A stretch of 64,000 bases of DNA, taken from positions 37,995,618 through 38,059,617 of the forward strand of contig OX381707.1 of the NCBI GenBank assembly GCA_947462335.1, given 5' to 3'. A model generated the notes under the pieces. The model did not search any database. It saw nothing but the letters and a program-made list of their open reading frames with translations, and was not told the DNA's origin. Position numbers and translations under genes: made by a program. The stretch is from Harmothoe impar. Taxonomy: Eukaryota; Annelida; Polychaeta; Phyllodocida; Polynoidae. Each line of letters opens with the position of its first letter. The stretch's first letter is position 1. Below are positions 45,429-57,000 of this stretch, one piece after another.

Positions 45429-48270
45429 CCTGTGTCGTGAGAAAACGTCGCCTCTAACAATTAATTGATTTTGATAGAAGAAGACGAACACGGTTCCTTT
45501 TGGTCTCAGAGGATCCAATTTAAGTGTTGTCTACCTAGAGAATAATGCGAATCGTTTCACAATTTGTGACCCCCGGGTGTGACTAGGCACGTGGAACGGG
45601 ATCCCCAAAGGGATATCTGCAAGGGAATTGATAATTAAAAAGTGTGTACACATCTTTAAGATCTGGTACATTGTATCATAATCAAAGTTTTCCTGTTGGT
45701 TTTGTACAGTTTTGTTGGAATCGCCTTGTGAACATTTATGAGTTGTTACTTATAAATGATTGAAAACAATGAATAAGCTATAAATGCACTGTGGTAAATA
45801 CTAAAAAGGATTTTTAAAATCTGATTTATTAAAAAATAACCAAGGTCTGTTTGCAGTCGATGATTAACTTTCCAATTCGAATTGACCCAGACCAAAATTT
45901 TCCATTTCAAATAATGGAATGTTTTTCATGGCAACCACAAAGTGCAATATGTGCCAATTTCCCATGGAATACGGTTCATTTATATTCCAAATGTAGAAGA
46001 TGAGTACCAAAGATATGAGAAGGTATGATACCAATATCAACCACTGGGCAATATGTATCTGTTCAGCCCAACTGGTGAACCAGCGTTTTTTCTTTACCCA
46101 AGATGCTGTCTGTACCAGTTTAACAACTCAAATCAAATCGAATCAAAGCAAGCCTATATGGAGAGGTCCTCTATGTTGATTTGGTATAGTGAGACATATC
46201 AGTAGATCTGATGAAAAGATCACGTGAGTAGTTACATGTGAAGAGTTTGAATGCAAAACGACATAAGCGCCCTTTTTGAAAAAGGGAGAAAAAACTGACA
46301 AAATAAGGGGTAGGGATGGTTAAATGTAATCCTCAAACAATTTGTTTTACAATTTATTTTTATTTTTATATCATTAGAGCCTGTGAAGGATACACTCTGT
46401 TACCAAAATATTGTATAATTGACCCCAGGGTGGCTTTCCAAAAAGCACTATATGATCCATTTTTGGGATGGAGATATGTCGTTTTGCATCCAAACTCTTC
46501 ATGTATAGCCAATATAGTTACACATTGAATAGCTACCCTCTGCATTCTGCAGAGTGGACTATAAATTTAACATGTATTGGACGCTTCATATCATAAACGG
46601 ATCTGTTTCTTATAGCAGTGTTTAAGTACATGTATCACTTCAAAAACCCATTGCTATTGAAACCTGCCGCTGGGGAAATAAACGCTATATCATGTACAAT
46701 ATTTGTCACTTGAGTTCTATTCTGACACTATTGTAAATCGCCAGCAACCCATTGACTGACATTGACCCTTCCCATGATACCCTGTGCGATTGAAGAAGGT
46801 TCACTTCCGGTCAATGGTTAATGGTAAAAGGATGAGCCGGCCATGTGACTGGGATTGTAACGGGGTCGATGTGAAGCACTGAGCTGGTACCCCAGGTGTG
46901 GAGGGTTCTGCTGGTACCTGCGGGTCACTTATCCTTCATATCTAAATGTAAAGGGATCAGCCTACTCCAGAAGGGGTCTCCAGAGAGGCAATGGGACCAT
47001 GCCCTTGTTAGTTAGAAGTACTGCCACTTGAGGTCACTCAGGTTCAACATCCGGGACCCTACCACGGACAATGGCCGTCAAAATGGCGGACAGCATGTAA
47101 AAGGAAGCCCATTATTATCGAGGTAGGGGAAGGGGGAGATGGAGGGATGAGAATTTAAAGTGTTCGCCTATATGTGGGTATCAAGGAAACCGTCTCCAAA
47201 ATGGGTTCCTTTATATTGTTAAATGACATACGCGGTAACAGAGTGGATTCTGGAGACAGTGCCCTAATGCCTAACTGCCTGGCTGAATCGATGCACCATG
47301 CATATGAAATCAGCCACACATACACACACACCCCTCACCTCACACACACACGCACTCACACACACACACACAGAGGTAATTTACAAATACACTGTACATG
47401 TCTATAACTAATTATTAATAATATGTGGATCAACAAGGGAGAAGGGACCTCCGCGGGGGATTTTTAGTACCAACTTTAGCCACCAGGGGGCTCCATATAG
47501 CCAACAATGCTCAAAATATCGTAAAAATTGTTCTATACTACTTTTTGATGGAGAATACAATAAGCCACTTTAGAAAATTCCAGCTTTAGTGAAAACCTTC
47601 CATATTTGGGATGTAAAAAGAACGTTTTTGGGCCTAAATTGGTGTTTTTGCACTTTTTGGTTGCCATGGAAACATAATTTTCATTCTAAATTGAATTTTT
47701 CAAGAAATAAATGATTACAGGCCCCACAAAGATTTCCATGCTGAAAACGGAATGTAAATCTCATTTTAAGATTAAAAGCTGTGACTAAATGTTTGAAAAA
47801 GTTTGGATATTTGGGAATTTTCATAATTATGCTAATTAGATAGAGATATCTCTAAAACAAAGTAAGATAGAGCTTATTGGCATCTGAGATTGGACAGTGC
47901 CTACACATATTCAAGGAGCCAGTTCTCAAAAACTAGAAGTGGTACTTGCTAATGAAATAAATCACTGGAAAGCTGATGACCTCAATTTTATAATTGGGTT
48001 TAACCTTTGGAGGACCCTTTTTCCTCGACTGTCCACATATCATGTTCATGTTATTGTTTTTTGGCCCTGTCGTACCGTTCTATTGACCCCGATTTAACTA
48101 AAACACACGGAGAGGGGCATCAATATTTCCAGTATTTATTTTTGACATTTTTTAAACTCTCCAGTCAGACTCTTTTTGCTTTAATCTGGGAATGAGTAAA
48201 CGGAAACGAGAAATGAATGAATAAATGAGAAATGAATGAATGGGAATTACAGAGGGACGGGGGGTCCTTA
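45429..48270. other. Non-coding stretch with regulatory-looking motifs
   Basis: No gene recognised. A patch at 46780-47100 has CACTTCCGGTC and AAAATGGCGGAC. A CA repeat lies at 47320-47372. CCACCAGGGGGC at 47480-47491 is an exact CTCF core. Confidence 0.35.
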
Positions 48271-49010
48271 GGGAGTGTTCATTATTTATGGCAGGGGGGG
48301 GGTGAGCATTTGAGGGGGGGGGGCAATTTTTTTTTAGGGGTATTCAAAGGGGGGGGGGCTTTTTTTTATACCCTATTCTTAGGGGGGGGGGTTTAGGGGT
48401 ATTCCTAAAAATGTCGCGAATTTAGTACATTGAAATGTCGCGAATTTTGGTAACAGCCTGTGTTATATTTTACCAAATTATGTAAATATTTTCTAAAATT
48501 TTCTAAAATTTTCCTCAAACTCCCAGCAAATTTCTCACTGCATCACTTTTGACACCCAGAATAGCCCACCGTTTTGTCAGTCTTCAAAAAAGTGCCGGCC
48601 TCATGTAAGCACTGAGGGTAAGGGAGCTTCCAATTTATAAGCACTGGGGCCCTTAAACTCAACGGTATGTAAGTCAAGTGTCTGAGGTTTGACTATTATC
48701 ACTCACCAGCGAGTATCATGAGACGTTTACACTGAAACACCTTACAAATGGATGTATTTGTTGCAAGGTAGTAAACTGTAGGTAAAAAAAGTGCCCAGGA
48801 TTAAATGCATACAATTAGTAGACACCAACATCGTTTTTGTAATAAAGTTGAAAACGATCCAGGAGCGAGGGGGGGGGGCGCTTTTTTTTTCAACCTATTC
48901 CGAGGGGGGGGCCTTTTTTTTCAACCTATTCCGAGGGGGGGGGCAATTATTTTTGACGTATTCGATTTGCCAAACGCTCACCCCCCCTGCCATAAATAAT
49001 GAACACTCCC
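48271..49010. mobile_element. PIF/Harbinger-like poly-G TIR element
   Basis: Ends GGGAGTGTTCATTATTTATG and the exact inverse CATAAATAATGAACACTCCC, flanked by TTA at 48268-48270 and 49011-49013. Both subterminal zones are poly-G tracts alternating with poly-T and the motif CAACCTATTCCGAGG (tandem at 48890-48945). 740 bp, no transposase. Its termini are related to those at 39959. Confidence 0.8.
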
Positions 49011-50577
49011 TTAGTAATGATGAATTAAAAATATGAAGAAAAACTGTTCAATGCCTTTATTCTTAATTCTACCCCAACGAATTGGAGAGGTAAAACTACA
49101 TATAAATTATAGTTCATGCTCTTTGTTGGAGGTAGATTTAATACAGACAACAGTAGACAAACTAACAGAATGTACAACTCAGTGCTGGCACCTGGTGGAA
49201 CGCGTGGGTACCAGAGGTCCGTGACAGGCGGTGATCAGGGGGCAGCAGGAGTCTGGCGGGTGCCCAGGGCATGTGGCAGGGATGGGTAGGGGTAGCAGAC
49301 AACTCAACAAAACACAGGAAGGGACCACACTCTAATTACATCATTACCGAAGGGTAGGAGTAACCACAACTACTGTAGTCTGTACACTACACCTGTGAAC
49401 AGGTATGTGCTACATATAGATACACCTGTACAGTATAATGGAAAGGTGCGTTGCAGGATCCAGTAGGTTCCCACCTGTACAGGTGTGTAGAGAACAATAC
49501 TGCTGACATAAACAGTTTTCTTTACAATTATTTCACCTTTCAGTAGACCAAGAAATGAAAAAGTAGACAAGTACATACCGGTAATTGTTTTATCCATTGC
49601 ATAGTGCAGCAGATGGAGTTTCCACTGGGTAATTTCCAACTCGCTCTCATTTGTTAAATCTATCTAGGTTGAATTATATCATAATGATTGGGATTTCATA
49701 ATTGCCTGAGCCGAGAGATTAGTTATATGACATTATGACACTGTATAGTAAGAAAGAAACAGCGCACACTATCAGAAGCAACAAGATAAAAAAGATAACA
49801 TGAAGATGAACAAGCATTAAAAACAGGGGGGGGGGACCAGTGTACGACCAGGAGGAACAGCAATATGTTGATGAAATAAAATGAATTTGCACTCAAATAA
49901 ATCAGTTTTAAAGATATTTTTAAATGTATAATATACATTGTATATACAGATACATTGTGCCATCTTACATAAGGAACTGTGTATCTATGCACTACACAGT
50001 TGCAATTCCCTTGCTCTCCTGACTCGTCTAAAAAACATGTATGTAATAGAGTTGTTTAAGAGTGAACTCAGCATACAGGCAAGGAATGCAAATTATCACG
50101 TAGAAAATTGCTTAATTGCATGATATTATAGAACTTCAATAGCTGTGTAAGAGTGGCCTCTTTAGTATATGTAGTAATGGTAGGTTTAAAGTCAGGTGTA
50201 AGCGCGTGTCCTTTATGATGAGTAGCAGACGACAAATGTATTTCGTCACGAAGTGGCCTTTAAAGGCAGTGGACCGTGCCATATAAGGTCACACAATGGC
50301 GTCCAACCCTACACCACCCACGTCACCCAATGTCATCTGTGCATACTATTTACTTTCTGTTTTTTACCTTATTTTTATTTTCCAAAAATAATTCTGAAAT
50401 CTCTTACAGGATGGATCTCTTGCAGTTGCTATATAGGTTACAGCACATTGGTATGATATGCATGATGTTCTTTATTATGACTTGAAAGTGACACTTTAAT
50501 AGTTGCAATGAATAAGTATTCTATTTTACATAAATAAGAGTCAAGAAACATACCACACATGTAACACTGTGGGTCAG
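49011..50577. other. Non-coding stretch
   Basis: AT-rich DNA with a poly-G run at 49827-49836. No gene recognised. Confidence 0.35.
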
Positions 50578-50879
50578 AAATGCAGTTGCCAAAGTACAAA
50601 GTGCTTATCTTTAATCAAGAACATACATCAAGCCATTCAACGTCTGTATCACCTTATTCCAAAGGAACTCGGTAAAAACAAAACAAAATGGGAAGATTAT
50701 ACATGTACTTTGTCAGAAGTTTTAAAGAGGATGGGGGCGTTCCCTCCTGTTTGCCGTGGTGTACAACTAAAGGATCGAATCAACTGCCTTCTTGATAAAA
50801 CGTCAACAAAAAGAATGTGCAGGACAAAAAGTGGACAAGATTGGAAAACATCACAGGGAAGGTCATGTCTGGAGCATCA
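50578..50879 (+). CDS. Possible internal exon, unknown protein
   Basis: An open frame (open from 50512, stop at 50881) without a convincing ATG, ending exactly before a strong splice donor GTAAGT (50880-50885). An acceptor-type AG lies at 50576-50577 (or 50584-50585), though with a weak pyrimidine tract. The predicted segment has a patterned, non-repetitive sequence with alternating hydrophobic and charged residues (I-Q-R-L-Y-H-L-I-P-K-E-L, then G-A-F-P-P-V-C-R and L-K-D-R-I-N-C-L-L). I do not recognise the family. It could be a host exon or a remnant of a transposon protein. The true phase and boundaries are uncertain. Confidence 0.35.
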
Positions 50880-50885
50880 GTAAGT

Positions 50886-51206
50886 CGGGTATTGTGTGTG
50901 GGATTGGAGGTAGGCATAAAGGTAAGTTGACACAGAATAGTATAAGGTAACTCCAAATTTGTTATTATAACACTGGTCCTATTCTGCTATCTATTTCTAC
51001 ACCTGTGCTGTGTTTGAAAGCAATCAGTTTGAATATGGATCGGTTTCCACTTCCAAAGTTTACTAAATGGCTTGGGTTTCAATAAACAAATCGAACTGCT
51101 TGAGTGAGATACAATTAATAGGTATACGCATTCGAGGAAGAAATGTGAGGTTAAGTAAGGATTTAACAAAATGGGAAAATAACTATAATGCGCTCAACGA
51201 TACTAC
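50886..51206. other. Non-coding flank of element 2
   Basis: AT-rich sequence ending in the 4 bp target CTAC (51203-51206) of element 2. No other feature. Confidence 0.5.
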
Positions 51207-51752
51207 TGTAACGGGTTGACTATAAAGTCTAACTGTTATTGTTGTATATCTATTGTATGTTGTATGATGTAAGACAACACGGTTCTATTGTGTTTAATAA
51301 CTGTTTTATTCATCTAACTAGTATCGTCGGTTCGTTACATACACCGACTCCTCTAGTTCGGTTATCTATACGGTAGTGTACCGGTACCACCTTCGGTTAC
51401 CGTCGGTAGTTGTTACATAAGCATTTTACATAACTAAACCTAACAGGTGGCGCTGCTAGTACGGTCACGTGGCTATGCAGCGCTGTATATAAGACGGCTA
51501 CTTCTCCATTGGAAGTCAGTCAGGTTTGGGACTGTCGTGACATGACCACCCTGTGCTCACGGGCTTAACTCTATGCTATAGGGTTGCCCACTGTATTATA
51601 TATCTGTTCTGATCTTGTATATCCGCTGGTTATACTTGTACTATAATACCCAAGAGTTACCTTTACAATAAAGTCGCCGTATATTAAAGTCTAATTTACC
51701 TTGTCTGGTTTTTGTACTCAAGTGTTACATACGTAGTAAGAGACCAACTACA
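51207..51752 (+). repeat. Element 2 5' LTR
   Basis: 546 bp, TGTAAC to ACTACA, apparently identical to 62222-62767. U3 has an E-box CACGTG and TATATAAG (51486-51493). The initiator TCA(+1)GTC has A at 51518, 32 bases after the TATA start. AATAAA is at 51667-51672. So R is about 51518-51690 and U5 runs to 51752. Confidence 0.97.
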
Positions 51753-51770
51753 TTGGTGCCGTGACCACTT
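51753..51770 (+). promoter_or_regulatory. Element 2 primer binding site
   Basis: TTGGTGCCGTGACCACTT follows the LTR directly. TGG matches the CCA tail of a tRNA. I cannot assign the tRNA with confidence. Confidence 0.75.
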
Positions 51771-51814
51771 GATCGAACCGACCATTGATAGGGTATTAAA
51801 TAGACTTACAGTAT

Positions 51815-53968
51815 ATGGATTACCTATACGATTTTGTCAGCTCGTTCAGCGGCAGGACTAAAACCCCTGCTGAGGAACGTGAGGAAGCCGTACAGAATGT
51901 ACGCTTCTTCACAGGCAAATCCAATAGGCGGGAGAGCCGGGCAGCCTTGGAGGTGCCCGGTAACGACCTCTCCCAAGAAGCAATAGGTGATCCTATTGTG
52001 GAAGCCTTTACCAAAGGAGAGGATGGGGAGCAATCTCCAATCCCGGGACCCTTTGATATAAGCTCCAGGAGATCGTTGGACTCCCTTTCCACGAATCTTT
52101 TCTGTCCTGAGGGTCAGAAAATACCGGGTAGAGAGCCTAAAACTCTCGGCCCAGCTGCCTTCGGTTCTACACCGACGGTAGCAGATCCTTCATTGGATCC
52201 AGACACGTCGGTTTTCACTGATGGTGCCACTCCTACACCGAACGGTATGGGGGGTGGCGGGCTATCAAAGAAGACTAATGTGGCAACAGAAGCTCCTGGT
52301 AAGGGGTACCCGCCAGCAGTAGATGAGCCATCCAGTTTACCACTGGATGGGGACCTACTAGCTGCCATGGGTATCCCCACCAGGAAAACTGAGTTGCACG
52401 AGCTCGCGGAAGCCCGGAGGGAACTTGCTTCCATCAATCAAACTAGGAAGTTATTCCTAAGGGAGGTTGATGAGAAGAAAAAGTTCCTACTGGAACTCCA
52501 GAACGAGATGGCTTCCCACAAGGTGGAGGTTGACAAACTTTTGCACCAGAGGGTGTCCGGCGAATGTGAGGTTGCAAGCTTAAATTCCTTGGGAAAGGAT
52601 TTGAGCACGCAGCTCCACTTAGCCAGACAGGACCTCGCAAGCTTAAGGCAAGTCAATCAGGACCTGAAGGCGAAGTCGGAGAAAGTACCACCACCTTCCA
52701 CGGTGGTACCTCCAGTCATACCCCTACCCAGTGTGTACACGACAGTGACACCTTCAAGTGTCCCGCCGCTAGTACACACCACGGTAACAGGTATGACACC
52801 TCAGATGGGGGCTAGCTATCTACAGACTCCGGTCTGTGGTGGCGCCTTTGGAGGCACGGCAACACCTCCAGGGTACACCCACCCATCTACTGGTTCAACG
52901 ACGTTAAATCAGCAGCAGACCATGGTCTCAGTTCCAGTACCGAAACCCAGAGCTAGACAAGGCTTAACGCCTGTCCAGCGGGCTAAGTACGACAGGAACC
53001 CGGCTATTGAGAAGCTGGGGACAGACATCGTCCCGCGGGACATCGATGAACTGGATGAACGGTATGCTCCTTTCAACTTTGGGGAGATCAAACATCCTGA
53101 TGCAGCCCGTCAAAAGGCCATCGATATTCCGCCTTTCACAGGGTCGCCACCCTGGAGAAAGTACAAAGTTCGGTTCAAGGCTATTGTGGAGAGCAATCGC
53201 TGGAACAATCAGCAAGCGCTGGTTGCTCTGAAGCAAGCACTCTGCAACGGGCCAGGTGAACCAGCCCTTTTGGCGTTCGAGAGAGTGAAGATCAAGACAT
53301 TGAGCTCACTTGAAGAAACAGCTGAATGGGCGATTGGGAAGATTGGTGAGCATGACCCAAGGACTCAGCTGCTCAAACGTGTCCAACGCAAGGACGAGCA
53401 TCTGAGATCCTACGGATTTGCTCTACAAGAACTGATATCCGAGTGTTATCAGGGATGTAGACCTGACACCCCCACTGTCATCCAGGAGTTAACCTCCAGG
53501 TTTGTCAATGGAGTCAGAGACACCAATCTCCAGGCATATCTGCGGGAGAAATGGCAGCCGGACTTATCTCTAGCTGACCTTTTTGACCATGCAGATGTGT
53601 ATGACACCAAACAGGCTGTTTTTCCTAGTGGAGGAGTGTCGGCAGCTCCATCTGTAGCCCCGAAAGGAGCTCAGGTGGTAGAGGCCGCCACAAAACCACC
53701 TAAGAAAAAACAGCCCGCCTCCGAGGAGGTGGCGGCAGTAATGCCTGACAGGGACATGGAAAAGATGATTGAGGGTTTGTTGCGGAAGCACTTGGAAAAG
53801 AGCTCTGCGTCCACTTCTGATTCTGGATCTGGAAAGAGAAGGAAAAAGAAGAAAAAGGACACGAAACCTCAGCCATGTAGACGCTGTCAAAAGATGGGTC
53901 ATTGGGCTAGCGAATGCAAAGCCCCTGCACCCGTCGCTGCTAAAACTGAAAAGGAGACGGAAAACTGA
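51815..53968 (+). CDS. gag: Element 2 gag, capsid/nucleocapsid polyprotein
   Basis: A 717 aa structural protein starting at the ATG 62 bases after the primer binding region start. The long N-terminal part (residues 1-190) is low-complexity and rich in P, G, S and acidic residues. A heptad-patterned coiled coil spans about 191-288 (L-A-E-A-R-R-E-L onward). A proline/threonine-rich linker follows. A retrotransposon Gag capsid domain lies at about 435-605 (P-P-F-T-G-S then F-V-N-G-V-R). A lysine/arginine-rich stretch precedes a single CCHC knuckle C688-x2-C691-x4-H696-x4-C701. At 717 aa it is longer than usual for Ty3/gypsy Gag because of the N-terminal extension. The stop TGA is followed by a stem-loop implicated in frameshifting. 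Confidence 0.95.
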   Translation: MDYLYDFVSSFSGRTKTPAEEREEAVQNVRFFTGKSNRRESRAALEVPGNDLSQEAIGDPIVEAFTKGEDGEQSPIPGPFDISSRRSLDSLSTNLFCPEGQKIPGREPKTLGPAAFGSTPTVADPSLDPDTSVFTDGATPTPNGMGGGGLSKKTNVATEAPGKGYPPAVDEPSSLPLDGDLLAAMGIPTRKTELHELAEARRELASINQTRKLFLREVDEKKKFLLELQNEMASHKVEVDKLLHQRVSGECEVASLNSLGKDLSTQLHLARQDLASLRQVNQDLKAKSEKVPPPSTVVPPVIPLPSVYTTVTPSSVPPLVHTTVTGMTPQMGASYLQTPVCGGAFGGTATPPGYTHPSTGSTTLNQQQTMVSVPVPKPRARQGLTPVQRAKYDRNPAIEKLGTDIVPRDIDELDERYAPFNFGEIKHPDAARQKAIDIPPFTGSPPWRKYKVRFKAIVESNRWNNQQALVALKQALCNGPGEPALLAFERVKIKTLSSLEETAEWAIGKIGEHDPRTQLLKRVQRKDEHLRSYGFALQELISECYQGCRPDTPTVIQELTSRFVNGVRDTNLQAYLREKWQPDLSLADLFDHADVYDTKQAVFPSGGVSAAPSVAPKGAQVVEAATKPPKKKQPASEEVAAVMPDRDMEKMIEGLLRKHLEKSSASTSDSGSGKRRKKKKKDTKPQPCRRCQKMGHWASECKAPAPVAAKTEKETEN

Positions 53969-54002
53969 ATGGGGCCCATCCTCTTGGCAAGGATGGCGCC
54001 CC
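53959..54002 (+). promoter_or_regulatory. Element 2 putative -1 frameshift signal
   Basis: The pol frame is -1 to gag and overlaps it only at 53950-53965. The in-phase heptamer G-GAA-AAC (53959-53965) is not a perfect X-XXY-YYZ site, but its second half AAC is slippery. The gag stop and a 5 base spacer follow, then an 11 bp stem (53971-53981 with 53991-54002, one bulged C, 9 base loop). Position and geometry match a -1 shift signal. Confidence 0.7.
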
Positions 54003-57000
54003 CACAGTTAGCCATGCCTGTAAGGGATTAGTAGACGGTGTTAACTCTTCCATGAACCAAGGCCGCGCAGAGGCAGAAGGGTCTGTACAACCTGTAAGCA
54101 TCTGGCAAGGCGGGGCTGGCAATGACGAACGGAATCCGGAGGATTCTGTAGTCGCTGGCTTAGAGGAGTCTTGGTTAGAATCAATTGCCCAGAGCAGTGT
54201 GATTCAAGACTCCCCGAGCGACCCGTGTTGGGATTATCTCCTGACAAAAGGGGTTGCTATGGATGGAGGGGGAAGCCCGATGCTGACCTCTGAGTGTGTC
54301 CCTTTACGGGGACAGCGTTGGTACCTGAGTCTGGTTATTTCCGGGACGCGTGGTGAATTTTTGGTCGACACGGGTGCATCTCACACCTTGGTCGATCGTA
54401 GATTCATGGCCCGTCTTTGCAACCAGCCCGAAGCTCCGCTACTGGGAGTAAAGGCTCGGACTGCTACGGGAGATAGTATGCAGACTTATGGCAGAACTGT
54501 AAAACCTATGTTGGTTGATGGCAAGACATACTGGATATGTCCAACCATCACCGACATCACTGATGATGGCATACTGGGAATGGACTTTGCTGCTCTTTAC
54601 GGGGTAACAATGAACACCGCAACGGGCCGACTTCAGATTAAACATCCTTATAAACAATCTGTACAGTGCGTTTTAAGGAATGGTTCTTCTGTGGCGTCAG
54701 TGGCACAAGACACAAAGTTGGCAGCAGGACATGTATCCGATGTCCTAGTCAGCTGCGTGGGAGTGCAGGCCAAACGGCCGGGAATGTTTGAACCAGAAGA
54801 TCAAAAGCTCTCTGAGTTAGGTCTTGCTGGCTATCATACTTACCTGGCCAACGCTCGTTGGGGGGTGATACCGATTTGTAACTCGAGTAGTAGAGAAATC
54901 ACTCTACGAAAGGGGACGCCTATTGGTAGCACCACGCGAGCATATGGGGTAGACTCACTAACTACGGACTTTGTGGAAGTAGGTGTGGTGGCGGGAGACT
55001 CTTCCCACGAAGAGGCTCTAGCCAAATCCAACCTACCGAAACATTTAAGGTCCCTGTTGTGTGAGTCACACCTCACAACCCTAGAGAGCGAAATGGTGGC
55101 CAATGAGCTGTCGGAGTTATCTGACGCCTTTGCGCAACCAGGAGATCCTCTAGGGCGTACCAATACGGTACAACACCGGGTTGACACTGGGGACGCGCTT
55201 CCCAGTAGAATCCCCTACCGTCGGTTACCCATGGCTAAAAAAAGTGCTATGGAGGCTGAGGTAGAAAAGATGTTGGATGAAGATGTGATTCAACCTAGTG
55301 AGAGTCCATGGTCAAGTCCTGTGGTGATGGTCACCAAAAAGGATGGCTCCTGTCGATTTTGCATCGACTATAGGAAGTTGAACGGACTCACTAGGAAGAA
55401 TGCATATCCTCTACCTCGGATAGATGAATGTGTGGAATCTCTGGGTGGGGCGAAATGGTTCTGTACACTAGATTTACAATCTGGTTATTGGCAGATCGGC
55501 ATGGACCCCCGGGACCGAGAAAAAACCGCATTTTCTACCCATATGGGACTATTTGAGTTCAACGTCATGCCATTCGGGCTATGCAATGCCCCGGCAACCT
55601 TCGAGGCAATGATGGAAACCATGTTACGGGGTTTACTTTGGAAAAAGTGCCTAGTATACTTGGACGACATCATCGTCTTCGGTGGTTCTGTGGAGGAAAC
55701 TCTACAGAACCTCCAAGCTGTGCTGAAACGCATCTTATCATATGGTCTGAAATTGAAACCTTCAAAGTGCAAGCTTTTTAGGAAGTCAGTTGAATACCTA
55801 GGTAGAATTGTTTCTGAACATGGCATCATGGCTGATCCTCATAAGATCGAAGTGGTACAGAACTGGCCTCGTCCGATGGACACGAAGGAGATACGCTCTT
55901 TCATCGGGTTTTGTTCATACTACAGAGATTTTATACCTGGATTCTCGAGAGTCGCAGCTCCCTTACAAGAGCTGATGATTGGAGAGAAGAAGGCTAAGGC
56001 TAAAATAGTCTGGTCTCCAGCCGCAGAACAGTCTTTCAGTGAGTTAAAGAGACTCTTCTTAGAAACACCTGTTTTGCACTACCCTGCACCTGTTGGTAAG
56101 TTCATCTTGGACACTGATGCTTCTAATACAAGTATTGGTGCTGCCTTGTCGCAGATCCAGGATGGGCGAGAAGTGCCGCTGGCATTTTCGTCCAACAGTC
56201 TAAGCAAAACACAACGTAACTACTGCACAACCAAGCGTGAACTCTTGGCAGTGGTGGTTTACACAAAAAAGTACAGACATTTCCTATATGGTGGGAATTA
56301 TCTCGTACGGACGGATCATTCATCTCTGCAGTGGCTCCTTAACTTCAAGGACGCTGAGGGGATGATGGGTAGATGGTTGAACCACCTCTCTGAGTTTGGC
56401 ATGACGAATGAGCATATCATACACAGGAGTGGAGTAGATCATGTGAATGCGGACAGCTTGTCCCGCTATCCTATCCGGAACTGTCACCGTGTAGACTGCC
56501 GAGACTGTGGGTCTCACAATGCAGTGATTGCGTCTGTGGGTGCGAAAGTTCCTAACTGGACGTTAAATCACTTGAAGGATGAGCAGCTTGCGGATCCAGC
56601 TATTTCGAGGGTGTACTCCTTGAAGTTGTTGGGCCTGTCCAAGCCTGTTCGCCCCGCACTTTCGCTGGAATGTAAAGAAGTTAGACAACTGTTAGCTCAG
56701 TGGGATAATCTTTTTATACGGAACAGTGTATTGTGCCGCTGGAGGGTGCAACCTGGCAGGAAGAGAACAGCTCAGTCTGTAGTGCCTTTGTCACTCAGAC
56801 TACAGTTGCTCAATTACTGTCATGGCCACCGAACTTCAGCACACTTTGGCAGACAACGGACTGAGGCAAAGATTAAGAGTAGATATTACTGGCCTGGTAT
56901 GACTTTGGACATACGGCGTTGGGTGAGACAGTGTCCCCAATGCTGTTTATCAAAGCCTGGACCTGGTATTGGTAAACTACCTCTAAGTCAAGAGCTATTC

